A stretch of 64,000 nt of DNA from Acidimicrobiia bacterium (GTDB lineage: Bacteria > Actinomycetota > Acidimicrobiia > IMCC26256 > PALSA-555), in the NCBI GenBank assembly GCA_040881685.1, contig JBBECS010000054.1, positions 90,953 through 154,952 of the forward strand, written 5' to 3'. Positions 15,341 to 23,737 of the stretch are shown here, piece by piece (the first letter of the stretch is position 1; the number at the start of each line of letters is the position of its first letter). Made by a program: the position numbers and the translations under genes. A model generated the notes under the pieces. It saw only the letters and a program-made list of their open reading frames with translations. It searched no databases and was not told where the DNA came from.

Positions 15341-16080
15341 CTCTCTGGTCGCACTCGCTCGCCGGCCGGGGTACCCGGCCGTCGCCCTTCGGGCCGCTCG
15401 TCGCTCCTGCGAGCTCCCTTGCTTCGTTCGGTCGCCGCCGCGAACGTCCCGTTGGCCTGTCCGGCGGTCAGCACCACTTCGCGACTGGCGAGTGCGCGGG
15501 TTCGATCGAGCTCGTGTGACGCCACCAACACCGTCCGATTCTCTGCCGCTGCTGCCGTCAACAGGGCATCGAGGACCGCGCGGCCCTCGGCGTCGAGCCC
15601 GGCATGGGGCTCGTCGAGCAGGAGGAGTCGCGGTTCTCGCGAGAGTGCGACGGCCAGCGCGAGGCGCCGCCGCTGCCCGGCCGAGAGCCTGGAATGCGTT
15701 ACTCCGGCGGAGCGCTCGAGGCCGACGCGCTCGAGCGCCGCATCTGCGGCCGATGTCGCCGAACCGGAAGCGCGGGCCGCAAACAGCAGGTTCTCGCGCA
15801 CGGTGAGATCGTCGTAACAGAAGGTCTCATGGCCGACGAAGGCGAGCTCTCGGCGATGTGACCCTCGATCGCGGGAGAGATCGTGCCCGAGCACTTCTGC
15901 CTGCCCCTCGTGCAAGCGCACCAGGCCGGCGATGAGCCTGAGCAACGTTGTCTTGCCCGCGCCATTGCCACCGGAGAAGAGAACGACGTCGCCGGGAGCG
16001 ACGTCGAGATCCACGCCTGCCAGCGCCGGAAACCGGCCGAGGAGGCATACGGCGGAGCGGAGACGGACAACGGGCTGCAC
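15337..16080 (-). CDS. ccmA: Heme exporter ATP-binding protein CcmA
   Basis: A 247 aa ABC ATPase, first gene of the ccm operon. Walker A is GGNGAGKTT, the signature is LSAGQRRRLALA, Walker B is LLLLDEPHAGLD, and the switch His is in VASHELDR. With CcmB, CcmC and CcmD it releases heme-loaded CcmE. GTG 16080 is chosen because GGAGG lies 4 bases upstream; an ATG at 16155 in frame would add 25 residues of weak character. The operon promoter should lie in 16081-16193, shared with the divergent sortase gene. Confidence 0.92.
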   Translation of the reverse strand: MQPVVRLRSAVCLLGRFPALAGVDLDVAPGDVVLFSGGNGAGKTTLLRLIAGLVRLHEGQAEVLGHDLSRDRGSHRRELAFVGHETFCYDDLTVRENLLFAARASGSATSAADAALERVGLERSAGVTHSRLSAGQRRRLALAVALSREPRLLLLDEPHAGLDAEGRAVLDALLTAAAAENRTVLVASHELDRTRALASREVVLTAGQANGTFAAATERSKGARRSDERPEGRRPGTPAGERVRPER

Positions 16081-16193
16081 AGCGCCTCCGAGGGAGGGTC
16101 GCCAAGTGTACGAAGCCTTACCGCCTTCGGGCGAACCGCCGTGAGAGATCACCATGTAACGAAACCGAGGCCCGTCACCCGTAGGATCGCAGG

Positions 16194-17093
16194 GTGCGGC
16201 GTGTGATCGGAGCCATCGGACGGTCGTTCGTGACCGTCGGCGTGCTCATCCTGCTGTTCGTGACCTACCAGCTGTGGGGCACCGGCCTCTACGCCTCGCG
16301 CGAACAGGACCGACTCCGCGATGAGTTCACGAGCTCGCTCGACCGACGCAGCAATGAGCCAACTCCGAGCACGTCCACCACGGGAGTCACGGCGCCGGCC
16401 GTTACGACGACGACGTCGCCGCCAGCGCGGTTGACGCCGCTCGCGCACGATGGGGAACCGATCGCTCAGATCCGCATCCCGCGCATCGCGATCGACTCGA
16501 TCGTCGTGCAAGGCGTGAGCCGCGACAACTTGCGCAAGGGTCCCGGGCATTACCCCGATTCCCCGTTGCCCGGACAGGAAGGCAACGCTGCGATCGCCGG
16601 ACATCGCACCACGTACGGAGCACCCTTCGGGAGCCTGGAGCAGCTCGAGAAAGGTGATCGAATCTTCATCCGCACCGCGCAAGGCGACTTCACGTACGAG
16701 ATCTTCCAAGCGAACCTCGTGGTGAAGCCAACCGATGTCCAGGTGCTCGAACCCGATCGCGTCCGTCCTGCGATCCTCACGCTGACCACCTGCACCCCGA
16801 AGTACTCGGCGGCACAACGTCTGGTGGTCAAAGCGGCGCTGCAGGAGGAACCGCTCCCCGCAGCCACACAGTCGCAGGCGAAGCCGACCAAGGCGGGGCT
16901 CTCGGGCGAGTCCAGCTCGAAGCTTCCCACTCTGATCGCCGGTCTGATCGCGGCAGTGATCGGCGGGCTGTGGTGGCTCATCTTCCACCGCCACCCGAGT
17001 CTGTCGAACTGGCTGATCGGTGTTGTTCCGTTCGGCATCGCGCTCTTCGCGCTCTACGCGTTGTTGGAGCGCGTCTTGCCGTCGAACTACTGA
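16194..17093 (+). CDS. Class E type sortase
   Basis: A 299 aa transpeptidase on the outer face of the membrane that would anchor surface proteins to the cell wall. An N-terminal transmembrane helix is followed by a Pro/Thr-rich linker (about 55-80) and the sortase barrel with His137 (AGHRTTYG), Cys200 (LTLTTCTPKY) and Arg209 (SAAQRL). Two further hydrophobic segments close the protein (LIAGLIAAVIGGLWWLIF and LIGVVPFGIALFALYALL), which is longer than the basic fold. A TAGGAT box ends 6 bases before the GTG, so the mRNA is probably leaderless. No LPxTG or LAxTG substrate was recognised nearby. Confidence 0.9.
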   Translation: MRRVIGAIGRSFVTVGVLILLFVTYQLWGTGLYASREQDRLRDEFTSSLDRRSNEPTPSTSTTGVTAPAVTTTTSPPARLTPLAHDGEPIAQIRIPRIAIDSIVVQGVSRDNLRKGPGHYPDSPLPGQEGNAAIAGHRTTYGAPFGSLEQLEKGDRIFIRTAQGDFTYEIFQANLVVKPTDVQVLEPDRVRPAILTLTTCTPKYSAAQRLVVKAALQEEPLPAATQSQAKPTKAGLSGESSSKLPTLIAGLIAAVIGGLWWLIFHRHPSLSNWLIGVVPFGIALFALYALLERVLPSNY

Positions 17094-17099
17094 TCAGCG

Positions 17100-17318
17100 T
17101 TACGACTCGTCGATGAGCGCGATGAGGTCGCCTTCTTGGACGACGCCGTCGGGTTCCACATGGAGCTCCCGCACGACGCCGGGGACCTCAGTGATGACCG
17201 GGATCTCCATCTTCATTGACTCGAGGACCACGATCTCGTCACCTTCGGCGACCATCTGACCCTCGTCGACCCGCACTTGCCAGACATTGGCGGTGATCTC
17301 GGCGCGGATCTCATGCAT
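17100..17318 (-). CDS. Biotinyl carrier protein, stand-alone biotin/lipoyl domain
   Basis: A 72 aa protein that is almost only a biotinyl domain: the biotin-accepting Lys is in LESMKMEIPV, flanked by the two halves of the barrel (EGQMVAEGDEIVV and VEPDGVVQEGDLIALID). It would carry CO2 between a biotin carboxylase and a carboxyltransferase. A carboxyltransferase gene lies 1.3 kb upstream on the same strand, separated by an MFS gene. The ATG at 17318 begins at MHEIRAEI, the normal domain start. No biotin carboxylase is in the window. Confidence 0.87.
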   Translation of the reverse strand: MHEIRAEITANVWQVRVDEGQMVAEGDEIVVLESMKMEIPVITEVPGVVRELHVEPDGVVQEGDLIALIDES

Positions 17319-17334
17319 GGACGGGAGCGTAGCG

Positions 17335-18657
17335 TCAGCTACCCACGGGTCGGCTGGGCGCCGCGGCCGCTTGCTCCACGCCACCGAACGAACGCAACAG
17401 CACGAACCAGAGCAGTCCCGCGGCGATTGTTACGACGCCTGCGAACAAGATGGGAACTCTCGGGCCGCCGCTCTCCGTCAAGACCCCACCCACGACGACG
17501 CCAGCAACCATTCCCGCGGCGCTCAACAACCCGAACACCCCGGTCACCCGCCCCAGCAGCGCATCGGGGACGAGGCGTTGGCGCACGCTGACCATCTGTG
17601 TGTTCGCGAGTGCGAAACCGATCCCCCACGCGGTTTGGGCGACCGCTGCGACCGCCAGCACAGGAGCTGCGCCGGTCGCGATCAAGGCGATGCCGCTGAG
17701 CGAGATCGCGCCGACCAGGACACCGCCCGTGCTGAGCTTTCGTTCCAGACGCGCGATGAAGAGGTTGCCCATCACGATGCCCACGGCCCCCGCGGTGATG
17801 ATCGCGGCATAACCGAGCTCACCGGCGTCCAGGGTGTCCACGACGAAGAGCACCAATGTCGAAAGTGTCGCTCCCAGTGTGAACCCGAGCGTTACCCACA
17901 TCACTGCCGCAGAGCGGAAGAATGGAACGCCGAACGCGAAACGGAAGCCTTCGCGCAACTCGCTGCGAACCGTGGTCCGCGTCCCGACTCGCTCAGCCCG
18001 GTAGCGCCCCCGGAGGGAGAGCAACAGCAGAACCGAGAGCGCGAAGGTTCCGGCGTCGACGGCGAACGGCAACCAGACCGCCGCTCCGAACAAGGCAGCA
18101 CCGATCGGCGGGGCTGCGAGGTCTTGCGCTCCGTCCTCCACGGCGTACAGCCAGCCGTTTGCAGTGGTCAGTCTTCGCGGCGGGACGACGTCGCGCACCA
18201 ACGCGATCGCCGACGTGTCGTAGAGGAACTCTCCGACACCGAGTAGGAAGACGACGAGGTAGACGATCGGAAAGCTCACGTCGTCTGAGGCCACGAGCGC
18301 GGCGAAGGCACCCATTGCGATGAGGCGCACGAGATCAGCCGCGATCATCACGCGGCGTCGATCACCACGGTCCACCAGCACACCACCGGCGAGTGAAACC
18401 ACGATCTTGGCGAGCGGGGTGAACACACCGATGCCTGCGATCGTGAGCGGGTCGCGCGTGAACGCCGCGGCGAGCAGCGGCATCGCGACAAGCGTGAGCC
18501 CGTCACCGAGGTTCGACGCCGCCGTCGCGCACCAGATACGCCAGTAGCGACTGCCAACCCCAGGTCGCCGGCCAGGACGTTGTCTGCGCTCGGGCAGAAC
18601 CGACGGATCGGGCGTCACCGGTGAGCCGTTCGCGGTCGAGTCAGACAGGAAGGACAC
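17335..18657 (-). CDS. MFS transporter, EntS-like
   Basis: A polytopic membrane protein of about 440 aa with a basic, Pro-rich N-terminal tail and 12 predicted helices. Its first repeat (RIWCATAASNLGDGLTLVAMPLLAAAFTRDPLTIAGI) and the LVDRGDRRRVMIAADLVRLIAMG loop match the MFS_3 group that includes enterobactin and macrolide exporters. The substrate is unknown. GTG 18657 is a weakly supported start that overlaps the carboxyltransferase stop by 17 bases; translation could begin further in. Being nested between two carboxylase parts suggests co-transcription rather than a shared role. Confidence 0.8.
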   Translation of the reverse strand: MSFLSDSTANGSPVTPDPSVLPERRQRPGRRPGVGSRYWRIWCATAASNLGDGLTLVAMPLLAAAFTRDPLTIAGIGVFTPLAKIVVSLAGGVLVDRGDRRRVMIAADLVRLIAMGAFAALVASDDVSFPIVYLVVFLLGVGEFLYDTSAIALVRDVVPPRRLTTANGWLYAVEDGAQDLAAPPIGAALFGAAVWLPFAVDAGTFALSVLLLLSLRGRYRAERVGTRTTVRSELREGFRFAFGVPFFRSAAVMWVTLGFTLGATLSTLVLFVVDTLDAGELGYAAIITAGAVGIVMGNLFIARLERKLSTGGVLVGAISLSGIALIATGAAPVLAVAAVAQTAWGIGFALANTQMVSVRQRLVPDALLGRVTGVFGLLSAAGMVAGVVVGGVLTESGGPRVPILFAGVVTIAAGLLWFVLLRSFGGVEQAAAAPSRPVGS

Positions 18658-20242
18658 CGTGCTTTCGCCACGGCCGCTCGACCTGCTTGTCGGCGGAGAG
18701 CTCCAGCCCACGCCAGATCGCGAGCCGGGTCTCGGCCGGATCGATCACGTCGTCCACGAGGGCATGTCCCGCGGCCACGTACGGGGTGATGTTCGCCCTG
18801 ATCTCCTCCGCGAGCTCCAAGCGGCGTTCCGCTCTCTCCTCCTCGGGAACGGCCTCGAGCGTCTTGCGGTGGATGATGTTCACCGCGCCGTCGGGTCCCA
18901 TGACGGCGATCTCCGCGGTTGGCCACGCCACGAGGTAGTCGGGCTCGTAGGCATACCCGTTCATCACGAAGTATCCGGCGCCGTAGCTCTTGCGCATCAC
19001 CACGCTGATCTTCGGCACCGTGGCCTCGGACACGGCGAACAGCATCTTGGCGCCATGGCGGATGATGCCCTGCTTCTCGACGGCTGATCCGACGATGAAG
19101 CCGGGCACATCGTGAAGGAACACGAGCGGGATGTTGAAGGCGTCGCAGAGCCACACGAAGCGCGCGGCTTTGTCTGCCGCATTCACGTCGAGTGCACCTC
19201 CGAGGACCATCGGCTGGTTCCCGACGATGCCAACAGGTCGACCCCCCACTCGCGCGAGACCCGTCACGAGGTTCTTCGCCCAATCGGGCTTGATCCAGAG
19301 CACATCCCCGTCGTCGACGACGGCGTGCACGACCTTGCGCACGTCGTACGCACGTCGGGGTGCGGTCGGAACGATGTCGTAGAGCTCCGGGACACGTCGG
19401 TCGACCGGGTCGTTGGTCGGCTTGATCGGCGGAGCTTGCCGATTATGCGAAGGAAAGAAGGAGAGATACGAGCGCACAACCGCGAGGCATTCCGCGTCGT
19501 CAGCCACCTCCAAGTCAGCGCAGCCCGAGACCTTCGTGTGCACCGCGGAGCCGCCCATCTCCTCTTCGGTGACGTCTTCGCCCACGGCCGCCTTCACCAG
19601 GTGACGTCCACCGAGTGCCATCGAAGACGTTCCCTTCACCATCGGAACGAAGTCGGCCAGACCGGGGATGTACGCAGTGCCCGCGGCGCAGTGTCCGAGC
19701 ATCGCCGTGACCATCGGCACGACACCGCTCATCGCTACCTGCTCGCGGAAGAGGTCACCTGCGCCTGCAAACACCGACCCAGACGCTGATTGAATACGAG
19801 CGCCGGCGGAGTCGAGCAACCACACCATCGGGATCCGCTGGCGCAGCGCGAGCTCGCGCATCCGCTTGATCTTCTGCTCGCCGATCCGCCCCATCGATCC
19901 CGCGAGCACCGTGAAGTCATACGCCGCGATCGCGACACGCCTCGCGTCGATCTCACCGACTCCGGTGACTGCGCCGTCGGCCGCGAGGAAGCGGCCCTTG
20001 TAGGCCAGATCCATGCTGTCTGCGAGCAACCCGTACTCGACCCAGGTTCCAGGATCGAGCAAGAGGTCCAGCCGTTCCCGCACGGTCAGCTTGCCGAGAG
20101 AATGTTGCCGCTTTACGAGGTCATCGCCGCCCATCGCGAGGCCCTGCTCCCGGCGATCCCGAAGGTCGTCCACGAGCGGCGCCCAATCGTGCACGTCGCC
20201 ACCACCGGTCGTGCCGGCTTCATCGCGCGGGCGGTTGCTCAT
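18641..20242 (-). CDS. Acyl-CoA carboxylase carboxyltransferase subunit
   Basis: A 533 aa carboxyltransferase of the AccD/PccB group, which moves a carboxyl group from biotin to acetyl-, propionyl- or another acyl-CoA. It shows the N-terminal GKLTVRERLDLLLDPGTWVE, the first oxyanion segment (LLDSAGARIQ and GHCAAGTAYIPGLADFVPMV), the second half (FLHDVPGFIVGSAVEKQGIIRHGAKMLFA) and SYGAGYFVMNG. Length is normal for a fused alpha-beta carboxyltransferase. The ATG at 20242 is used; a longer upstream extension in frame is not gene-like. It likely works with the small biotinyl carrier at 17100-17318. Confidence 0.92.
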   Translation of the reverse strand: MSNRPRDEAGTTGGGDVHDWAPLVDDLRDRREQGLAMGGDDLVKRQHSLGKLTVRERLDLLLDPGTWVEYGLLADSMDLAYKGRFLAADGAVTGVGEIDARRVAIAAYDFTVLAGSMGRIGEQKIKRMRELALRQRIPMVWLLDSAGARIQSASGSVFAGAGDLFREQVAMSGVVPMVTAMLGHCAAGTAYIPGLADFVPMVKGTSSMALGGRHLVKAAVGEDVTEEEMGGSAVHTKVSGCADLEVADDAECLAVVRSYLSFFPSHNRQAPPIKPTNDPVDRRVPELYDIVPTAPRRAYDVRKVVHAVVDDGDVLWIKPDWAKNLVTGLARVGGRPVGIVGNQPMVLGGALDVNAADKAARFVWLCDAFNIPLVFLHDVPGFIVGSAVEKQGIIRHGAKMLFAVSEATVPKISVVMRKSYGAGYFVMNGYAYEPDYLVAWPTAEIAVMGPDGAVNIIHRKTLEAVPEEERAERRLELAEEIRANITPYVAAGHALVDDVIDPAETRLAIWRGLELSADKQVERPWRKHGVLPV

Positions 20243-20285
20243 GGCGCAATCCTCGCACGGCGCGCGAGGGGCTGCGCGGTGAGCG

Positions 20286-21455
20286 TCAGTGCGACGAGGT
20301 CGGCAGGCTGCGGCCCTCGACGACGGCCCGCTCGAGTGCCGCGGCAATCCGATGATCATCGGCGCTGACACGGATCTGGTGACGTCGGAGACGCCTCGAC
20401 ACGACATGTGTGAGTGCCAGCGCAATGCCCAGGCCCGCCGCGCCAACCCAGATCCCCGCAACCTCGGCGAGCACTCCTGCCAGGGCGAACACGGCCGGCA
20501 GAGGAGCGTCGACGACCGCCATTCCGAATGCGAGGTGTCGATCCCAGATTCCCGTGGCGCGATGAACCCGAACCAACGCAACCACAAAGGTGATCAACAG
20601 GACGCTGGCCAAGACCGCACAGACGGCACCCACGACGCCAAGTCGCGCAGCAATCAAGACGCCAAGAGCTGCGGAGCTGAACACGAGGATGCTGTGCCAA
20701 ATAGCTCGTTGGAACGACGCAAGCCTCGTGTCCCGAGGTCTTGATGCGATCATCAACACATCAACAAGGACGAGCAACGACACGATCGAAACCGAGCCCA
20801 CCACGAATCCGTGGTTCAGAAGCACGAACCCACACAAACCACCCAAGATCGCGAGGCCGAGCATCGGGACCTCAGATCTGATCAGCAGGCGCACGTTGTC
20901 GCCGAAGGCCGCACCGCGTAGCAGCGAAAGGGCTGCCGCCAAGGCGCAAGTGTTTACAACCCAATACATGACAGCGACTGGTGCTACCAGGATCGCAAGC
21001 TGAGCGATCGACATGCGTTCGCCGTCGTAGGCAAGTGTGAATGTCCCCGCGGCGGCTAGCGCGGATAGACCAATTGCCGATGCGTTCACGACAATCTTGG
21101 CGTAACTTCGTTCTCTGAGGTGTGGCCAGTAGATCCCAGCGCACATAGCGCAGAGGAGAGGGCCAAAGAGGGGCGATGAGTCGCGGAATGCCACGACTGA
21201 GCCGATCGCCACGATGATGCTGCTACTCATTGAGGTTTCGTCTCCGAAGAGACGATCGCGGTTCTCCGTTGCGACTACCAGGACAACGAAGAAGAGGAGC
21301 AGGCCGAGAGGAGGCATGCTCTCAGACGTCGACAAGACCCCGGCTGCAGCAACGAGCATGAGCAGGAGCAGTGCAACCAACATTCGGTATCCGAGCGTGT
21401 GCGCTGGTTGAGCGTGTGATCGGACTGCTTGCAGATCTGCGACTGGATCGGTCAT
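20286..21455 (-). CDS. Membrane protein coupled to an ECF sigma factor, MASE-like domain
   Basis: A 389 aa protein with about ten hydrophobic helices and no soluble output domain. Residues about 60-170 (ATENRDRLFGDETSMSSSII, FGPLLCAMCAGIYWPHLRER, IVVNASAIGLSALAAAG) are clearly related to the N-terminal membrane domain of the HD-domain protein at 24878-26224 (NTSVVLPNDSAMSASFML, LGPLLVGIAGGMYFPHIRER, VFFNAGSLGLAALAAAG). The ATG overlaps the sigma factor stop by 4 bases, so the protein may be the membrane sensor or anti-sigma partner. Part of the gene (about 20.6-21.3 kb) has visibly lower GC than its neighbours. It is not a named family to me. Confidence 0.72.
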   Translation of the reverse strand: MTDPVADLQAVRSHAQPAHTLGYRMLVALLLLMLVAAAGVLSTSESMPPLGLLLFFVVLVVATENRDRLFGDETSMSSSIIVAIGSVVAFRDSSPLFGPLLCAMCAGIYWPHLRERSYAKIVVNASAIGLSALAAAGTFTLAYDGERMSIAQLAILVAPVAVMYWVVNTCALAAALSLLRGAAFGDNVRLLIRSEVPMLGLAILGGLCGFVLLNHGFVVGSVSIVSLLVLVDVLMIASRPRDTRLASFQRAIWHSILVFSSAALGVLIAARLGVVGAVCAVLASVLLITFVVALVRVHRATGIWDRHLAFGMAVVDAPLPAVFALAGVLAEVAGIWVGAAGLGIALALTHVVSRRLRRHQIRVSADDHRIAAALERAVVEGRSLPTSSH

Positions 21456-22162
21456 TCGGAGGACCCTCTCCCAATCCGATGCCCGTACAGCTCGATGAGC
21501 TGCTCGTAGCACGATTGGCACGCTGCGCATGCCGCCAGGTGCGCACCAACGTCGGCCCGCGTCTTCTGACTCAGGAGTCCGCGGTGAAACCGTCCGAGCC
21601 TGGTGCGGATCGGCTTGCATTCCCCTAAGCCTGCCTGTGCGGCACTGTCCATGCACGCGCCCACGAGCTCCTCGCGCGCGCGATGGGCTCTCTGGCGAGC
21701 CGCGACCGACGTGATGGTCAGCAGCTCGGCCACGTCGGGAAAGCTCATGCCGTCGATGTAACGCAGCCGGATGATCTCCTTGCTCGTTGGCGACAGCATT
21801 TCGAACGCGGCTCGAGCAATGGTGAGATCGATGCCGATCACCACCTGATCGTCAGGCGGAACATCTGTAGACGGCATGCCTTCCGCGTAGCCGGCGCCAA
21901 TGAACCGTCGTCCACCCCGTGCACGCAGCTGGTTGCGCCACGCATTTCGTACCGCAGTCAGTAAATAGGGGCGAACGTGCTCTGCGTCGGAGATGTTCTC
22001 CGCTCTTCGCAACACGTTGAGGATCGCCGTGTGCGCGAGGTCTTCGGCTTCGGCCTGGCTCCGCACGAGATGCCTTGCCAAGCGATAGGCATCCTCTCGG
22101 TATCGAGCGATGAGGAGGTGGATCTCCCCGGGTTGCTGAGCTGCGTCGCCCCGACCCGCCAT
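21452..22162 (-). CDS. ECF sigma factor with C-terminal zinc-finger extension
   Basis: A 236 aa RNA polymerase sigma factor. Region 2 spans about residues 17-85 (YREDAYRLARHLVRSQAEAEDLAHTAILNVLRRA) and region 4 about 112-168 (EMLSPTSKEIIRLRYIDGMSFPDVAELL and the recognition helix). A tail of about 65 residues follows and holds H-x3-C-x2-C at His208, Cys212 and Cys215, the zinc motif normally found in ZAS anti-sigma factors. Thus sigma and an anti-sigma-type motif are on one chain. The ATG at 22162 is the most likely start. It is followed by a translationally coupled membrane protein. The trigger and regulon are unknown. Confidence 0.85.
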   Translation of the reverse strand: MAGRGDAAQQPGEIHLLIARYREDAYRLARHLVRSQAEAEDLAHTAILNVLRRAENISDAEHVRPYLLTAVRNAWRNQLRARGGRRFIGAGYAEGMPSTDVPPDDQVVIGIDLTIARAAFEMLSPTSKEIIRLRYIDGMSFPDVAELLTITSVAARQRAHRAREELVGACMDSAAQAGLGECKPIRTRLGRFHRGLLSQKTRADVGAHLAACAACQSCYEQLIELYGHRIGRGSSE

Positions 22163-22324
22163 GCCGCCGTCCCACTGTCCGCCCCGAGGCTTGGTCCTCG
22201 GCCCGCTCGGAACGTACTGACGGGCGCGGTGACTGTCGACCCCTCCAATACAGAATCTTGCGGCCAACAACGACAGGAAAACAACGTCACCGCTTGCGGC
22301 AGTTGCTGTCGCAGCGAATCGCCT

Positions 22325-23098
22325 TCAGCGACCCTTCCATGAGGCTGGTCGCTTCTCGATGAACGCAGCGATGCCCTCGGCGGCGTCCTCGGTGACGGCT
22401 GTGAGACTCAACATCGACTGGAGGTAGTCGAGCGCATCATCGGATCTCATCTCGAGCGCCCGGTAGAACGATTGTCGGCCCCAGCGCAGCACCAGAGGCG
22501 ACTTCGACGCGAGCTCGGCCGCCAATGATTCGACTTCGGCATCGAGCTGACCGACGGGCACAACCCGATTCACGATGCCCAAACGAAGTGCTTCCGCAGC
22601 ATCTACTCGGCGTCCGGTCGCCATGAGCTCATACGCAACTCGCGGTGGAAGCACGCGCAGCATCGGGACGGTGACCATGTACGGCCACAGGCCGACATCG
22701 ACCTCCGGCGTCCCGAACTGGGCGTCGTCGGCCGCCACGACGAAGTCGCAGGCCAACGCGAGTCCGAAGCCTCCGGCCAGTGCGTAGCCGCGCACGCGGG
22801 CAATGGTTGGCTTCCCGAGTCGCCACAGGTCACGAAACAGCTCCGCGAGCTCCCCTCGTCCTTCGTGGGTCGAAGCAACATCGCTGCCGGCCATCCCCGA
22901 GAGGTCGGCACCGGCACAGAACGCCCGATCTCCTGCACCCGTCAGCACCACAACCCGCACGGCGTCGTCGGATCGCGCGCGCTCCACCGCGTCGCGCAGT
23001 CCCTTCATCACGGCGAATGACATCGCATTACGCAGTTCGGGCCGGTTGATGGTGACACGCGCCATCGCTCCGACAACCTCGTACTCGAGCTCGCTCAC
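22325..23098 (-). CDS. Enoyl-CoA hydratase/isomerase family protein
   Basis: A 257 aa crotonase-fold protein. The oxyanion-hole segments are AFCAGADLSGM and YALAGGFGLALACDF, and the region where hydratases carry a catalytic Glu reads FGTPEVDVGLWP. Members hydrate or isomerise acyl-CoA esters in fatty acid or amino acid breakdown. The exact substrate cannot be read. GTG start. The 160 bases between its stop and the sigma factor gene hold no other gene and should contain the sigma factor promoter. Confidence 0.88.
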   Translation of the reverse strand: MSELEYEVVGAMARVTINRPELRNAMSFAVMKGLRDAVERARSDDAVRVVVLTGAGDRAFCAGADLSGMAGSDVASTHEGRGELAELFRDLWRLGKPTIARVRGYALAGGFGLALACDFVVAADDAQFGTPEVDVGLWPYMVTVPMLRVLPPRVAYELMATGRRVDAAEALRLGIVNRVVPVGQLDAEVESLAAELASKSPLVLRWGRQSFYRALEMRSDDALDYLQSMLSLTAVTEDAAEGIAAFIEKRPASWKGR

Positions 23099-23155
23099 CC
23101 TCGCATCGTAGGCAATCCGATTCGGGAACGAAGGACCTCGCTAGCGTTGACCGGC

Positions 23156-23737
23156 GTGTGGCTTTTGGTGCTGACCATCGTGAGCGCCGCGCTCGTCGTT
23201 GTGGTCACGCTCGGGAGCATCTCGCAGCTCTCACGTCTCGCTGTAACTGGCGGCTGGATGTTGGCTGTCGGGCTCGGCATCCAGATCCTCCTGGATGTTG
23301 TCGACGTTCCAGCTGATCAACTCGAGACTGTTGGCTACGGCCTGCTCATGGCTTCGTTCGCGTTCATCCTTGCTTTCTGTCTGGCCAACTTCCGAACAGC
23401 AGGTTTCGGTGTGATTGCGATCGGCGTGGCGATGAACGCGCTGGTGATCGGTCTCAATCAGGGAATGCCGACCATCGACATCGGCAACGACGCTGAGGGC
23501 AACCGAATCCAGAAGCCGATCGCCGTCTCCGTCAAGCACCGGCCGGAGCAGCCCGACGATCTCTTGCGGATCCTCGACGACAGGATCCTGTTCCCCGAGC
23601 CGTTCGACGCGGTCGTGTCGTTCGGAGACCTAGTCGTCACGGTCGGGATCTGTGAGCTCGCGTACTTTGCGAGCCGGCGTCGACGCAGTCGCCGGGGAGG
23701 CGTCAGTCGTCCACTGTCAGCAACCCGCGGCGCGTGA
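23156..23737 (+). CDS. DUF5317 family membrane protein
   Basis: A protein of about 193 aa with four hydrophobic segments and the DUF5317 hallmarks: a middle MNALVIGLNQGMP segment, a short outside loop with VKHRPEQPDDLLRILDD, and the closing PFDAVVSFGDLVVTVGI helix. The family is found mostly in Actinobacteria and Firmicutes and has no known function. GTG 23156 is preferred because a TAGCGT box lies 8 bases upstream; TTG 23147 is possible and has AAGGA 11 bases upstream. The 3' end overlaps the convergent gene by 35 bases. Confidence 0.75.
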   Translation: MWLLVLTIVSAALVVVVTLGSISQLSRLAVTGGWMLAVGLGIQILLDVVDVPADQLETVGYGLLMASFAFILAFCLANFRTAGFGVIAIGVAMNALVIGLNQGMPTIDIGNDAEGNRIQKPIAVSVKHRPEQPDDLLRILDDRILFPEPFDAVVSFGDLVVTVGICELAYFASRRRRSRRGGVSRPLSATRGA

